Part shown: positions 1 through 6,366 of the stretch, one piece after another | How the letters are laid out: every line of letters starts with the position of its first letter | Numbering within the stretch: the first letter of the stretch is position 1 | Assembly (NCBI GenBank): GCA_018667995.1 | Contig: JABIQT010000442.1 | Coordinates: 1 to 9,504, forward strand | Source: Candidatus Latescibacterota bacterium | GTDB lineage: Bacteria > JAAXHH01 > JABIQT01 | Reading direction: 5' to 3' | DNA: 9,504 nt | Notes under the pieces: generated by a model | What the model saw: only the letters and a program-made list of their open reading frames with translations | What the model was told of the DNA's origin: nothing | Database searches by the model: none | Translations under genes and position numbers: made by a program

Positions 1-690
1 GATGGTCTGGTTCATATTTCCGATATGTCCTGGACTAAGCGAATCAAGCACCCCAGTGAAGTGGTCAAAAAGGGCGACGAAGTCGATGTGATGGTGATGA
101 ATATCGACAAGGACGCTCGTAGGATCTCCCTTGGAATCAAGCAGGTTGAGGATGATCCTTGGTTGTCACTTTCCGAGGTATTCCCGATCGATACAGAAAC
201 CACTGGAAAAATAGTCCGGTTACTGGATCGTGGTGTGGTCGTCGAATTGCCCAATGACGTGGAAGGATTCGTACCTATATCACAGTTGAATCATCCGGAT
301 ATCAAGCGTCCGGCTGACGCATTCAACGAAGGTGACGACATTCCGCTGAAAGTCATTGAATTCGACGCAAAGAACCGTCGGATTGTGCTCAGTGTTAAGT
401 CATTTTTCAAGGATCGCGAGCGCAATGAGATCGATGGGTACCTTGAGAGCCATCCTATAGAAACCACCAGCATCGGGGATGTAATCGATCTTGGAACGGA
501 GCTTCAGGAGGGTGAAGCCGCTGAGAAACCACCTGCTGAGGTCGCTGCTACAGAGAAGCCTGCACCGGAGGAGGTCGAAGAGGCCAAACCTGCGGAGACC
601 AAAGTGGACGCAAAAACGGAGAGCGACGATTCAGTTGAGGTTGAGACTGAGGCAGTCGAAGACAAAGCTGAAGAAGCTGCCAAGGAATAG
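1..690 (+). CDS. rpsA: 30S ribosomal protein S1, C-terminal part (5' end outside window)
   Basis: S1 binds mRNA on the small ribosomal subunit and helps load messages, especially structured or weak Shine-Dalgarno ones. The frame is open from the first base, so the gene starts upstream; 229 residues are visible. They begin inside one S1 (OB-fold) repeat (GLVHISDMSW, then a long stretch ending RRISLGIKQVEDDPW) and continue into a complete last repeat (about residues 60-140, with TGKIVRLLDRGVVVEL, EGFVPISQL and RRIVLSVKSF). The last 70 or so residues form a low-complexity Glu/Ala/Pro/Lys tail with no fold recognisable by eye, as seen in S1 proteins of several FCB-group bacteria (family knowledge). 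The stop TAG at 688-690 is followed 21 nt later by an intrinsic terminator. Identification is firm; the number of S1 repeats cannot be judged from this fragment. Confidence 0.95.
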   Translation, partial: DGLVHISDMSWTKRIKHPSEVVKKGDEVDVMVMNIDKDARRISLGIKQVEDDPWLSLSEVFPIDTETTGKIVRLLDRGVVVELPNDVEGFVPISQLNHPDIKRPADAFNEGDDIPLKVIEFDAKNRRIVLSVKSFFKDRERNEIDGYLESHPIETTSIGDVIDLGTELQEGEAAEKPPAEVAATEKPAPEEVEEAKPAETKVDAKTESDDSVEVETEAVEDKAEEAAKE

Positions 691-711
691 CTATATCTGA
701 ATCAGTGAGGG

Positions 712-767
712 ACGGGCCGCCGGCAGAGCTTTGTGAATGAGGCTTTTGCAGCGGCCCGTTTTTTTTT
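712..767 (+). terminator. Intrinsic terminator after rpsA, abutting mtaB start
   Basis: A perfect 9-bp GC-rich stem (ACGGGCCGC at 712-720 with GCGGCCCGT at 751-759) is followed by an unbroken run of nine T (759-767). The 30-nt loop can pair further: GCAGAG near 723 against the CTTTTGC segment near 743-749, with G-U pairs. This is the canonical shape of a Rho-independent terminator for rpsA. The oddity is its position: the T-run ends 9 nt before the mtaB start codon, leaving no room for a promoter between the two. mtaB transcripts must read through it or include it in their leader. Confidence 0.9.
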
Positions 768-776
768 GGAAATCCG

Positions 777-2093
777 ATGGCAATAAATAACCCAACAGTT
801 GCCCTGTACACACTTGGATGTCGGCTCAATCAGTACGAGACGGATGCCATACGCGAACAGTTCGTGATGCGTGGATTCGATGTCGTACCCTACTCCGAGA
901 TAGCCGATGTCTACGTGGTCAATACGTGTACGGTGACGGCGAACGCCGACTATCGCGGCCGGCAAAAGCTGCGTCGGGCGATCCGATCTGCGCCTGATGC
1001 TACCGTGGTGGCTACAGGCTGCTACGCGCAGACCAGTGCGGAGAAACTCCTCGAAATTGATGGCATTGATCTGGTACTTGGAAACGCGGAAAAAGGAAAA
1101 ATAGTCGACTACGTACTCGAGAAGCTTCCGGCGAGCCCTCCTGAAATGCACGTATCTCGCCGTTCAGAGCTTGATTCATTCGACAATCGGATGGATGCCC
1201 ATTCTTTTGAAGGCAGAACGCGGGCGACATTGCGGATCCAGGACGGCTGCGATCAGTTCTGTTCGTTCTGCATCATTCCGTGGGCTCGAGGTCGGCATCG
1301 AAGCCGACCTATTGAACAGGTGCTGGACCAGAGCAGGAGTCTGTTGGACGGAGGATTCAAAGAGGTCATTCTCACGGGAGTGCACATCGGTGAATACGGT
1401 ACTGATCTTGATGTGGACATCACGCTCACAGATGTCCTAAAAGATCTCGTAGCTATTCGCAGGATTCCGCGTTTGCGACTGAGTTCTATCTGGCCTACAG
1501 CCATAACTGATGCCATGATAGAGATGATGGCGGATCCCTCCAATCCTCTATGTCGCTATCTCCATCTGGCGGTCCAGCATGGGCACGATGAGATTCTGGA
1601 TCTGATGAAACGTACTTATACCACAGGCATGGTCGAGAATCTATTGACAAAACTGGCAAACTTAATGCCTGATATCGGGCTTGGTACAGACATTATGGTC
1701 GGATTTCCGGGCGAGACTGATGCACATTTCAATGCCATGTATTCATGGCTCGAAAGCATGCCGTTTTCATATCTTCATGTCTTCAGTTACTCCAGACGCG
1801 ACAAGACCGTGGCCGCAAAATATCCGGGCCAGGTTCACCCCGATGCAATCAAGGAGCGAAGTAAAGCATTGCGGGATCTCAGCGTGCATCTGAGTCGCCA
1901 GTATTCAACCCATCAATTGGGGCGAAAAGTCAGGGTGCTTGTTGAAGAAAGAGATGCCACGGGAAGGTTGACGGGACACACTGATCCTCATCTGAAAGTG
2001 CACCTCCCTGGCGACGACGATCTGATCAATACATTCGTTGAGGCTGAGGTAAATGAAACCGCTGAGGATGGCGTGCTGGCCCTTCCGGTGTAA
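777..2093 (+). CDS. mtaB: tRNA t6A37 methylthiotransferase, MtaB type
   Basis: Radical-SAM enzyme of the methylthiotransferase family, 438 residues, about the usual length. MtaB converts t6A at position 37 of ANN-decoding tRNAs to ms2t6A, using two 4Fe-4S clusters and S-adenosylmethionine (family knowledge). The N-terminal UPF0004 domain carries the three cluster cysteines C15 (TLGCRLNQYE), C51 (VNTCTV) and C82 (ATGCYAQ). The radical-SAM motif CxxxCxxC is C158-C162-C165 (DGCDQFCSFCIIPWARG), followed by the family signature RGRHRSRP. The last 65 or so residues fit a TRAM RNA-binding domain. TLGCRLNQYE resembles MtaB more than MiaB or RimO. The ATG at 777 is the only plausible start before the conserved TLGC segment. 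Its Shine-Dalgarno is poor (GGA at 768-770) and lies directly after a U9 tract belonging to the rpsA terminator. Confidence 0.93.
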   Translation: MAINNPTVALYTLGCRLNQYETDAIREQFVMRGFDVVPYSEIADVYVVNTCTVTANADYRGRQKLRRAIRSAPDATVVATGCYAQTSAEKLLEIDGIDLVLGNAEKGKIVDYVLEKLPASPPEMHVSRRSELDSFDNRMDAHSFEGRTRATLRIQDGCDQFCSFCIIPWARGRHRSRPIEQVLDQSRSLLDGGFKEVILTGVHIGEYGTDLDVDITLTDVLKDLVAIRRIPRLRLSSIWPTAITDAMIEMMADPSNPLCRYLHLAVQHGHDEILDLMKRTYTTGMVENLLTKLANLMPDIGLGTDIMVGFPGETDAHFNAMYSWLESMPFSYLHVFSYSRRDKTVAAKYPGQVHPDAIKERSKALRDLSVHLSRQYSTHQLGRKVRVLVEERDATGRLTGHTDPHLKVHLPGDDDLINTFVEAEVNETAEDGVLALPV

Positions 2094-2116
2094 CGAGATG
2101 GGCCGGTACAAAGCGA

Positions 2117-2145
2117 TTGACATGCTAAGGTCCGATAGTTATTAT
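2117..2145 (+). promoter_or_regulatory. Sigma-70 type promoter of the tRNA-Arg gene
   Basis: A perfect TTGACA (2117-2122) and TATTAT (2140-2145, one mismatch to TATAAT) are separated by 17 nt. Transcription should start near 2152, about 9 nt before the mature tRNA 5' end, a normal leader length for RNase P processing. The element lies in the 67-nt gap after mtaB, so the tRNA gene appears independently transcribed. Confidence 0.82.
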
Positions 2146-2160
2146 AGCGGCTGTTGATAC

Positions 2161-2234
2161 GCGCCAGTAGCTCAGCTGGATAGAGCAACAGCCTCCGAAG
2201 CTGTAGGTCAGAGGTTCGAATCCTCTCTGGCGTA
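2161..2234 (+). tRNA. tRNA-Arg (anticodon CCG)
   Basis: A complete cloverleaf of 74 nt. The acceptor stem is GCGCCAG (2161-2167) with CTGGCGT (2227-2233). The D arm is GCTC-AGCTGGATA-GAGC, and the anticodon stem is ACAGC (2188-2192) with GCTGT (2200-2204) around the 7-nt loop CTCCGAA. The T arm is AGAGG-TTCGAAT-CCTCT. The anticodon CCG at 2195-2197 reads CGG arginine codons. The discriminator is A2234 and the 3' CCA is not encoded. The first acceptor pair is a G-U wobble (G2161 with T2233); all other stem pairs are Watson-Crick. The gene sits between its own promoter and its own terminator. Confidence 0.95.
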
Positions 2235-2244
2235 TTTTGGTTCA

Positions 2245-2276
2245 AGCCGATGGATTACTCCATCGGCTTTTTATTT
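2245..2276 (+). terminator. Intrinsic terminator of the tRNA-Arg unit
   Basis: A perfect 10-bp stem, AGCCGATGGA (2245-2254) with TCCATCGGCT (2259-2268), closes a 4-nt loop (TTAC) and runs into TTTTTATTT. It lies 10 nt after the tRNA and should end that transcript. The start codon of the sugar kinase follows 14 nt after the tract, so that gene shows no promoter of its own downstream of the hairpin. Confidence 0.92.
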
Positions 2277-2290
2277 AGGGTGAACGTCCT

Positions 2291-3109
2291 ATGCGTCTCG
2301 TCTCGGTCGGCGAAAGCACCATTGATCTATATTCTAGGCACGGCCGGAGTTTTGTTGGAGGGATATCTCTAAATTTCGCAGTGCATGCGCGAAGAAATGG
2401 TCTCGATTCCGTCGCCCTTATTAGTCGCGTTGGTTCTGACGTTGAAGCTGATCGTGTCCTAAACGAACTCTCCAAACAGGGAGTTCTGACCGAGTTCGTC
2501 GCTCCGGTTAATGGGGCGACCGCGACGTGCGTGATTAATGTAAATGATGAGGGAGAACGCAGCTATCCAGAAGGTGGGTATCATCGCAACATCCTGGATA
2601 AGTTTGAGTTAACTCCGTGTGAACTTCAATTTATCGGCGACCAGGATGTACTCGTTACGATGATTGACCGGAGCAGTCCTTTTCGTTTTGTGCCTCTTCT
2701 GCTGTCGTCCCAGTTCGACAACTTCCGGGTTGCCGATTTCGGAGATTGGCAGGACTATTGTTCCAATTGGTCGGAGATTACAGTATACGCACGATTCCTT
2801 GATCTTCTCTTTATCAGTGGCAATGAGCAGACCATAGACTACCTGGCGCCTTTCACAGAAAAGTACGACGGAGTGATTGTCGTGACGCTGGGCGCGGAAG
2901 GAAGTGCTGCCGTGCATAGAAGCCTCGTCAGTCGACAGAGGGCGATACCTCTCCCACGTATCGTGGACACGACAGGATGTGGCGACGCATTCCAAGCGGC
3001 CTTCCTGGTCTCGTATCTTACGGACCGTGATGTTCCTATGGCCCTGCTGAAAGGCGCAGAATGTGCATCCGAGGTTGCGAGTTATCTAGGATCCTTCCGG
3101 CAGGAGTGA
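2291..3109 (+). CDS. PfkB-family sugar kinase, fructoselysine-kinase-like
   Basis: ATP-dependent carbohydrate kinase of the PfkB/ribokinase fold, 272 residues, at the short end for the family. The N-terminal strand MRLVSVGESTIDLY and the substrate-side motif GGISLNFAVHARRNG (residues 23-37, GGxxxN) are typical. The second PfkB signature DTTGCGDAF (226-234) carries the anion hole and the catalytic base Asp232. The VTLGAEGSAAV segment (198-208) is the usual nucleotide-site strand and turn. The compact layout and VGESTIDLY start resemble FrlD-type fructoselysine 6-kinases more than ribokinase or PfkB, but the substrate cannot be fixed from sequence. The start has only a weak ribosome site (AGGG at 2277-2280). 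The next gene begins 4 nt after the stop, so the two are very probably one operon. Confidence 0.85.
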   Translation: MRLVSVGESTIDLYSRHGRSFVGGISLNFAVHARRNGLDSVALISRVGSDVEADRVLNELSKQGVLTEFVAPVNGATATCVINVNDEGERSYPEGGYHRNILDKFELTPCELQFIGDQDVLVTMIDRSSPFRFVPLLLSSQFDNFRVADFGDWQDYCSNWSEITVYARFLDLLFISGNEQTIDYLAPFTEKYDGVIVVTLGAEGSAAVHRSLVSRQRAIPLPRIVDTTGCGDAFQAAFLVSYLTDRDVPMALLKGAECASEVASYLGSFRQE

Positions 3110-3113
3110 ATGT

Positions 3114-3812
3114 ATGAGCAGGTTCCGCGAAGTATTCTGTAACCGTCATGTGGTCTTGCCCGTTATTCACGTTGTCAACACAGAGCAGGCGATTGAGAAT
3201 ACCCGGTTGGCAAAACGGTCTCAAGCAGACGGTGTCTTTCTGATTAATCACGATCTCACATGGCAGACACTACTTGCGGTACATGCCAACTGCGTCGAGG
3301 CCATTCCGGAATTCTGGATAGGTGTGAACTGTTTAGATCTCGAACCAAACCGAGTGTTTGGGGAGGTCGACTCCAAGGTAGGGGGAGTCTGGGTCGATAA
3401 CGCTCTGATCGAGGAGTCCTGCGTAGAGCAACCCGGTGCGGAGAAGGTACTTCGAGCGATTCAAGATAGCGGTTGGCGCGGGTTATATTTCGGGGGCGTG
3501 GCTTTCAAGTATCAACGTGTCGTAGAGGATGTCGAAACAGCTGCGCGCGTGGCACTGCCGTTTGTAGACGTAGTAACTACCAGTGGGCCAGGAACGGGCC
3601 TGTCTGCGAATCCCGTCAAGATTCGAAGTATGAGGTCCGGTGTCGGACGTGAACCCTTGGCGGTTGCCAGCGGAATCACTCCGGAAAATGTGATCGAGTA
3701 TTTGCCGTTCACCGACTGTTTCTTAGTAGCAACCGGGATCTGCCGAACGATCGATGCGTTAGACGAAGATCTCACGACGGGCCTCGTGAGTAGGATTAGG
3801 AATTACCACTGA
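3114..3812 (+). CDS. Phosphate-binding TIM-barrel protein, BtpA/TrpF-like, function unknown
   Basis: A 232-residue protein whose strand pattern fits a ribulose-phosphate-binding (beta/alpha)8 barrel. Candidate strands in order are VVLPVIHV (13-20), DGVFLINH (39-46), WIGVNCLDL (68-76), VGGVWVDN (89-96), GLYFGGVAF (123-131), VDVVTTSGPGTG (151-162), PLAVASGITPENV (181-193) and CFLVATGI (202-209). The last two form the standard phosphate-gripping site of this superfamily. The SGPGTG and ASGITPENVIEYLP segments resemble BtpA-family proteins, but no photosystem link is implied here. The start has a good ribosome site, AGGAG at 3102-3106, 7 nt before ATG, inside the end of the kinase gene. Coupling to a sugar kinase suggests a phosphorylated small molecule as substrate; this is inference. 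The gene ends 10 bp from the convergent pentapeptide gene, with no clear terminator between. Confidence 0.7.
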   Translation: MSRFREVFCNRHVVLPVIHVVNTEQAIENTRLAKRSQADGVFLINHDLTWQTLLAVHANCVEAIPEFWIGVNCLDLEPNRVFGEVDSKVGGVWVDNALIEESCVEQPGAEKVLRAIQDSGWRGLYFGGVAFKYQRVVEDVETAARVALPFVDVVTTSGPGTGLSANPVKIRSMRSGVGREPLAVASGITPENVIEYLPFTDCFLVATGICRTIDALDEDLTTGLVSRIRNYH

Positions 3813-3822
3813 ACCAATGGTG

Positions 3823-4878
3823 CTACAATGCGTCAAGGTCCCTGGTAAACAATTCTGGGAATTCCTTCTCAAGTTGTGACCGAAGAAAATCATCCATTTG
3901 AGCCCCGTTTAGCGAGCCTGCCTTGGATAGCTGTGTGACAGTTAGGTTCGAGGCCCAGTTCAGATCAGATGCGGACAGATTCGCTCCGGTCAGGTCGGCT
4001 CCCGCCAAATTGGCGCCACTGAAGAAGGTGCCCGACAGGTCCGCGTCCACGAATATGGCCTCCGACAGGTCCGCCCCAATCATGATCGCTCCCGTCAAAT
4101 CGGCACGGGACAGATTGGCTCCATTGAGTTCCGCTCCAATAAGCGTGGCATCGGTCAAGCTGGTCTCGGTTAGATTTGCGTGATGCAATATCGCACTACT
4201 TAGGTTAATATCTGCGGCATCAGCATAGGACATATCGCTGTACGGCAATGATGCTCCGGTAAAATCCGCCTCTATTAGAGATGTCCGGTCCAGCCGTATG
4301 AAGGATAGACTGGCTTCTGTGAGGTCGGCTTCAATCAGGTTCGATCCCGTGAGGGTCGCCCCACTCATGTCTGCTCCGCTCAACCCCGCACTGTACAAGT
4401 TTATATTTGGAATATATCCCTGAATGAGTGTAATCCCCTGGAGACTATCACTTTCAGCTTCCATCACGTCAGCAAGAGGCATGCGTAACATTTCGGCGGA
4501 GGGCCAGTGAAATGTTGGAGATCCAACCAAGGAATAGATAGTACGGGCGGGGTTCCAGAAACTTGGCTCTACTGGGCAATTCATACGCTGAACCAGCGGA
4601 ATCTGATTGAATGCCAGCTCACGTCTTGTCGTGGGGCTGGCAACCGAGTTGATCTGGCTGAAAAGCGCTGTTGCCCGAGTATTTATGATGATCACCTTAT
4701 TCTCGTACCGATTTGACACGAGGCTGAAGAAGGCTATGTATAGGGCGGCACACCATAGTCCCAGAGTTGCGGGTTTACGACCGACCGTTTCTGGCGGACG
4801 TATTTTCTCCCATATGGCTCTGATACCGGATAGTTCCCAGATGGTCCAACGGATGGCCCACCAGATCTGAATCAACAT
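3823..4878 (-). CDS. Membrane-anchored pentapeptide-repeat protein
   Basis: A 351-residue protein. The first 35 residues are Trp/Ile-rich and basic (IWWAIRWTIWELS), possibly an amphipathic membrane-surface helix. One hydrophobic segment follows (about 38-55, LGLWCAALYIAFFSLV). Residues about 56-145 contain a linker with NRYENKVIIINTRATALFSQI and QRMNCPVEP. Similar linkers occur between the membrane segment and repeats in other bacterial pentapeptide proteins, as I recall the family. Residues about 147-310 are tandem A(D/N)LxG/E pentapeptides, roughly 33 of them, predicted to form a right-handed quadrilateral beta-helix. The start has a good ribosome site, GGGAG (complement of 4886-4890), 7 nt before ATG. 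The cellular role is unknown; the repeats give shape, not function. It lies 173 nt downstream of the receiver gene on the same strand. Confidence 0.85.
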   Translation of the reverse strand: MLIQIWWAIRWTIWELSGIRAIWEKIRPPETVGRKPATLGLWCAALYIAFFSLVSNRYENKVIIINTRATALFSQINSVASPTTRRELAFNQIPLVQRMNCPVEPSFWNPARTIYSLVGSPTFHWPSAEMLRMPLADVMEAESDSLQGITLIQGYIPNINLYSAGLSGADMSGATLTGSNLIEADLTEASLSFIRLDRTSLIEADFTGASLPYSDMSYADAADINLSSAILHHANLTETSLTDATLIGAELNGANLSRADLTGAIMIGADLSEAIFVDADLSGTFFSGANLAGADLTGANLSASDLNWASNLTVTQLSKAGSLNGAQMDDFLRSQLEKEFPELFTRDLDAL

Positions 4879-4950
4879 TATAGATCTCCCGAAGTGACCA
4901 TCCCCAACTTGGTTTGTTGTTTGAGATTTCTTATCAGTGAGTTCATTGAC

Positions 4951-4979
4951 ATCCTATCGTAGGAAAAACCCGTTTTCAA
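4951..4979 (-). promoter_or_regulatory. Possible promoter of the pentapeptide-repeat gene
   Basis: On the minus strand TTGAAA (complement of 4974-4979) is followed after 17 nt by TAGGAT (complement of 4951-4956). The -35 box has one mismatch to consensus and the -10 box two. Transcription would start near 4944, giving a leader of about 65 nt. Since no convincing terminator separates the receiver gene from this site, the pentapeptide gene could also be read from the upstream recombinase promoter. Confidence 0.35.
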
Positions 4980-5051
4980 GAACCGATCCCCTGTACCCCA
5001 AAACAAGGCTCAAGGGGAAATCATAGACAACACTCATCCGCAGCAAGGAAT

Positions 5052-5411
5052 CTATGAGCTACGTAGACGGATCAAGTCTTCCAACTCGATGAGTGTGAAT
5101 GGCTTCTCAAGGAAGTCGGCAGATTCGATGACGTTATTCTCTTGATCAAAATACAAGTCCCTATCCGCAGACATATAGACCAGATGCGCATCTGGATTGG
5201 CATCCATAAGTTGGAGTCCAAGGGTATAGGAATTATCGTCCGGGATATTTAGATCCAATAGGATGAAATCTATATGGAGTTGTCTGTCGGTACAGATTTG
5301 CCTCGCTTCTTCTCCTCGAGATGCTACCAGAACGACAAATCCGATCTCCTCCATGTAACGCTTAATGATATCACGAATAGAGCGTTCATCATCTACAACA
5401 AGAATAGTCAT
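5052..5411 (-). CDS. Stand-alone response-regulator receiver domain protein
   Basis: A 119-residue CheY-like receiver with no output domain. All canonical residues are present: the acidic pair D7-D8 (ILVVDDE), phospho-acceptor D53 (FILLDLNIP), the switch serine S81 (VYMSAD) and K103 (DFLEKPF). It should be phosphorylated by a histidine kinase, none of which is encoded in this window. Its start codon overlaps the stop of the upstream recombinase-like gene (ATGA, 5408-5411), which implies translational coupling. A GGAG lies 7 nt before the start, inside the end of that gene. Because it has no DNA-binding domain of its own, it would have to act through a partner. The coupled DNA-binding protein is an obvious but unproven candidate. 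Confidence 0.9.
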   Translation of the reverse strand: MTILVVDDERSIRDIIKRYMEEIGFVVLVASRGEEARQICTDRQLHIDFILLDLNIPDDNSYTLGLQLMDANPDAHLVYMSADRDLYFDQENNVIESADFLEKPFTLIELEDLIRLRSS

Positions 5412-6160
5412 TCTCCCGCTCCGGGATTCTGCTCAGTGGAGTCCTCTGAAGCACCTGAATAGAGTGGATTGGCGAGGAGATAGCGGACCGTGGACGCATA
5501 CCATTTTGTTGCATTTCTTTTCGTGCCAGCGCGCTTAGTGGGGACCTTCGTATCGTTCAGTTTATTGGCTATCTTTCTCAAGCTCCAGCCTTCTTCATGC
5601 CAGGATCGAACCGACTTGACGATAGCCTGTTCTTTCTCATTGACTGTAAGCTGGTTTCCGTCCTGATCGTAGCCGTAAGGGGTAGCGCCGTATACAAAAC
5701 GATTGGCTTTCTTTACGGCTATTGCCGATCGCGTTCGCTCTGAAGCCATGTCCCTTTCCAGTTGAGCGAAACCGGAAAGGATCCGCATCATTGGCGGTCC
5801 ATGTTCGGCGCCTGTGTTACATCCAACTCCGCCCATATCTACAATGTGGAGTACCACACCACGGTCCGTCCAGGATTGCAGGTGGCCGTCAGCCTCAATG
5901 GCATTCTTGAATAACCTGTCGAGCCGGAAACAGACGATGTTAGTGACTCCGCTGCTTTCCATGATGTTCTCCAGGTCATTGCCACCGAGGCGCTGGTTCA
6001 CAGGAAGACTACCGGAGACACTCTCGTCCTTCACGGTCGTGACGACATCGAGATCATTTATTTTGCAGTATGCAACCAAGGCATCCTGCTGATCGTCTGC
6101 GGACGGTCCAAATCGTTCTTCTTCGGGCCCGATTCTTATGTAGCAGACTGCCTTCTCCAT
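5408..6160 (-). CDS. Serine-recombinase-like protein with degenerate active site
   Basis: A 250-residue protein of the resolvase/invertase family. Residues 1-145 form the resolvase-type domain: KAVCYIRIG, then KDESVSG (44-50), CFRLDRLFKN (77-86) and the ERDMASERTRSA region (135-146) leading to the long helix. Residues 155-235 match the start of the 'recombinase' domain (YGATPYGYDQDG, EQAIVKSV, GWSLRKIANKLN, STVRYLLANPLY). It ends about 16 residues later, without the zinc ribbon and coiled coil of large serine recombinases. In the active family the first motif reads Y-x-R-V-S, with Ser as nucleophile; here the position is Gly11. The DRLxR motif has Lys85 for the second Arg. R9 and R82 are kept. 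Start at 6160 is chosen because of GGAG 5 nt upstream (complement of 6166-6169) and the promoter at 6199-6227. A longer frame back to 6334 would run through that promoter. Confidence 0.85.
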   Translation of the reverse strand: MEKAVCYIRIGPEEERFGPSADDQQDALVAYCKINDLDVVTTVKDESVSGSLPVNQRLGGNDLENIMESSGVTNIVCFRLDRLFKNAIEADGHLQSWTDRGVVLHIVDMGGVGCNTGAEHGPPMMRILSGFAQLERDMASERTRSAIAVKKANRFVYGATPYGYDQDGNQLTVNEKEQAIVKSVRSWHEEGWSLRKIANKLNDTKVPTKRAGTKRNATKWYASTVRYLLANPLYSGASEDSTEQNPGAGE

Positions 6161-6198
6161 GGCGGCTCCATTTTGAAATCGAATGGGATACAAGTGCA

Positions 6199-6227
6199 AT
6201 TGTATGCTATGAAAACACGTTTGACAA
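6199..6227 (-). promoter_or_regulatory. Promoter of the recombinase-like/receiver operon
   Basis: On the minus strand TTGTCA (complement of 6222-6227) and TACAAT (complement of 6199-6204) are separated by exactly 17 nt; each box has one mismatch to the sigma-70 consensus. Transcription should start near 6192, giving a 5' leader of about 32 nt with GGAG before the ATG at 6160. The hexamer ACAAGT occurs at 6190-6195 and again at 6224-6229, at the predicted start site and overlapping the -35 box. It is too short to call an operator. Confidence 0.75.
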
Positions 6228-6321
6228 GTAACTATTCGAGTTTTCACAGTTGCCGTAGCATCTCTCTGAATACCATGGCTTTGCGCGCATTCTGAGTAGG
6301 CCTGACAGCACAAATTTTCCC

Positions 6322-6350
6322 TTGCGTGACACATTTGACTCTTATATATT
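6322..6350 (+). promoter_or_regulatory. Probable promoter of the rimP-nusA-infB operon
   Basis: TATATT (6345-6350) is a good -10 box, preceded after 17 nt by a weak -35, TTGCGT (6322-6327). The overlapping TATTAT at 6347-6352 is an alternative -10. Transcription would begin near 6357, about 10 nt before the leader hairpin. The region 6161-6422 between this operon and the divergent recombinase-like gene is otherwise without coding features. Confidence 0.55.
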
Positions 6351-6366
6351 ATGGCGGTCTGCGTAG

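Noticed and set aside
3807-3830. Bidirectional terminator between the convergent TIM-barrel and pentapeptide genes
   Set aside because: Only a 3-4 bp imperfect CCA/TGG inverted repeat is present, with no T-tract on either strand.
3960-4180. Repetitive DNA with recurring TCCGCTCC/GACAGGTCCG-like units, suggesting a repeat array or CRISPR
   Set aside because: The periodicity is 15 nt and follows the pentapeptide codons of the minus-strand gene; there are no unique spacers.
4946-4974. Plus-strand promoter beginning TTGACA at 4946
   Set aside because: No -10-like sequence occurs at 16-18 nt spacing and no + strand gene follows; the match is isolated.
4987-5018. Inverted repeat TCCCCT/AGGGGA downstream of the receiver gene as a terminator
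   Set aside because: Only 6 bp around a 20-nt loop and no T-run directly after it on the minus strand; too weak to call.
6190-6229. Direct repeats ACAAGT flanking the recombinase promoter as operator sites
   Set aside because: Only 6 nt match, spaced 34 bp apart; expected by chance at this length and without palindromic symmetry.
6161-6334. N-terminal extension of the recombinase-like gene back to an ATG at 6334
   Set aside because: The extra 58 residues are Cys-rich and unlike the family, and the stretch contains a good promoter (6199-6227) and the ribosome site for ATG 6160, from which the resolvase domain starts correctly.
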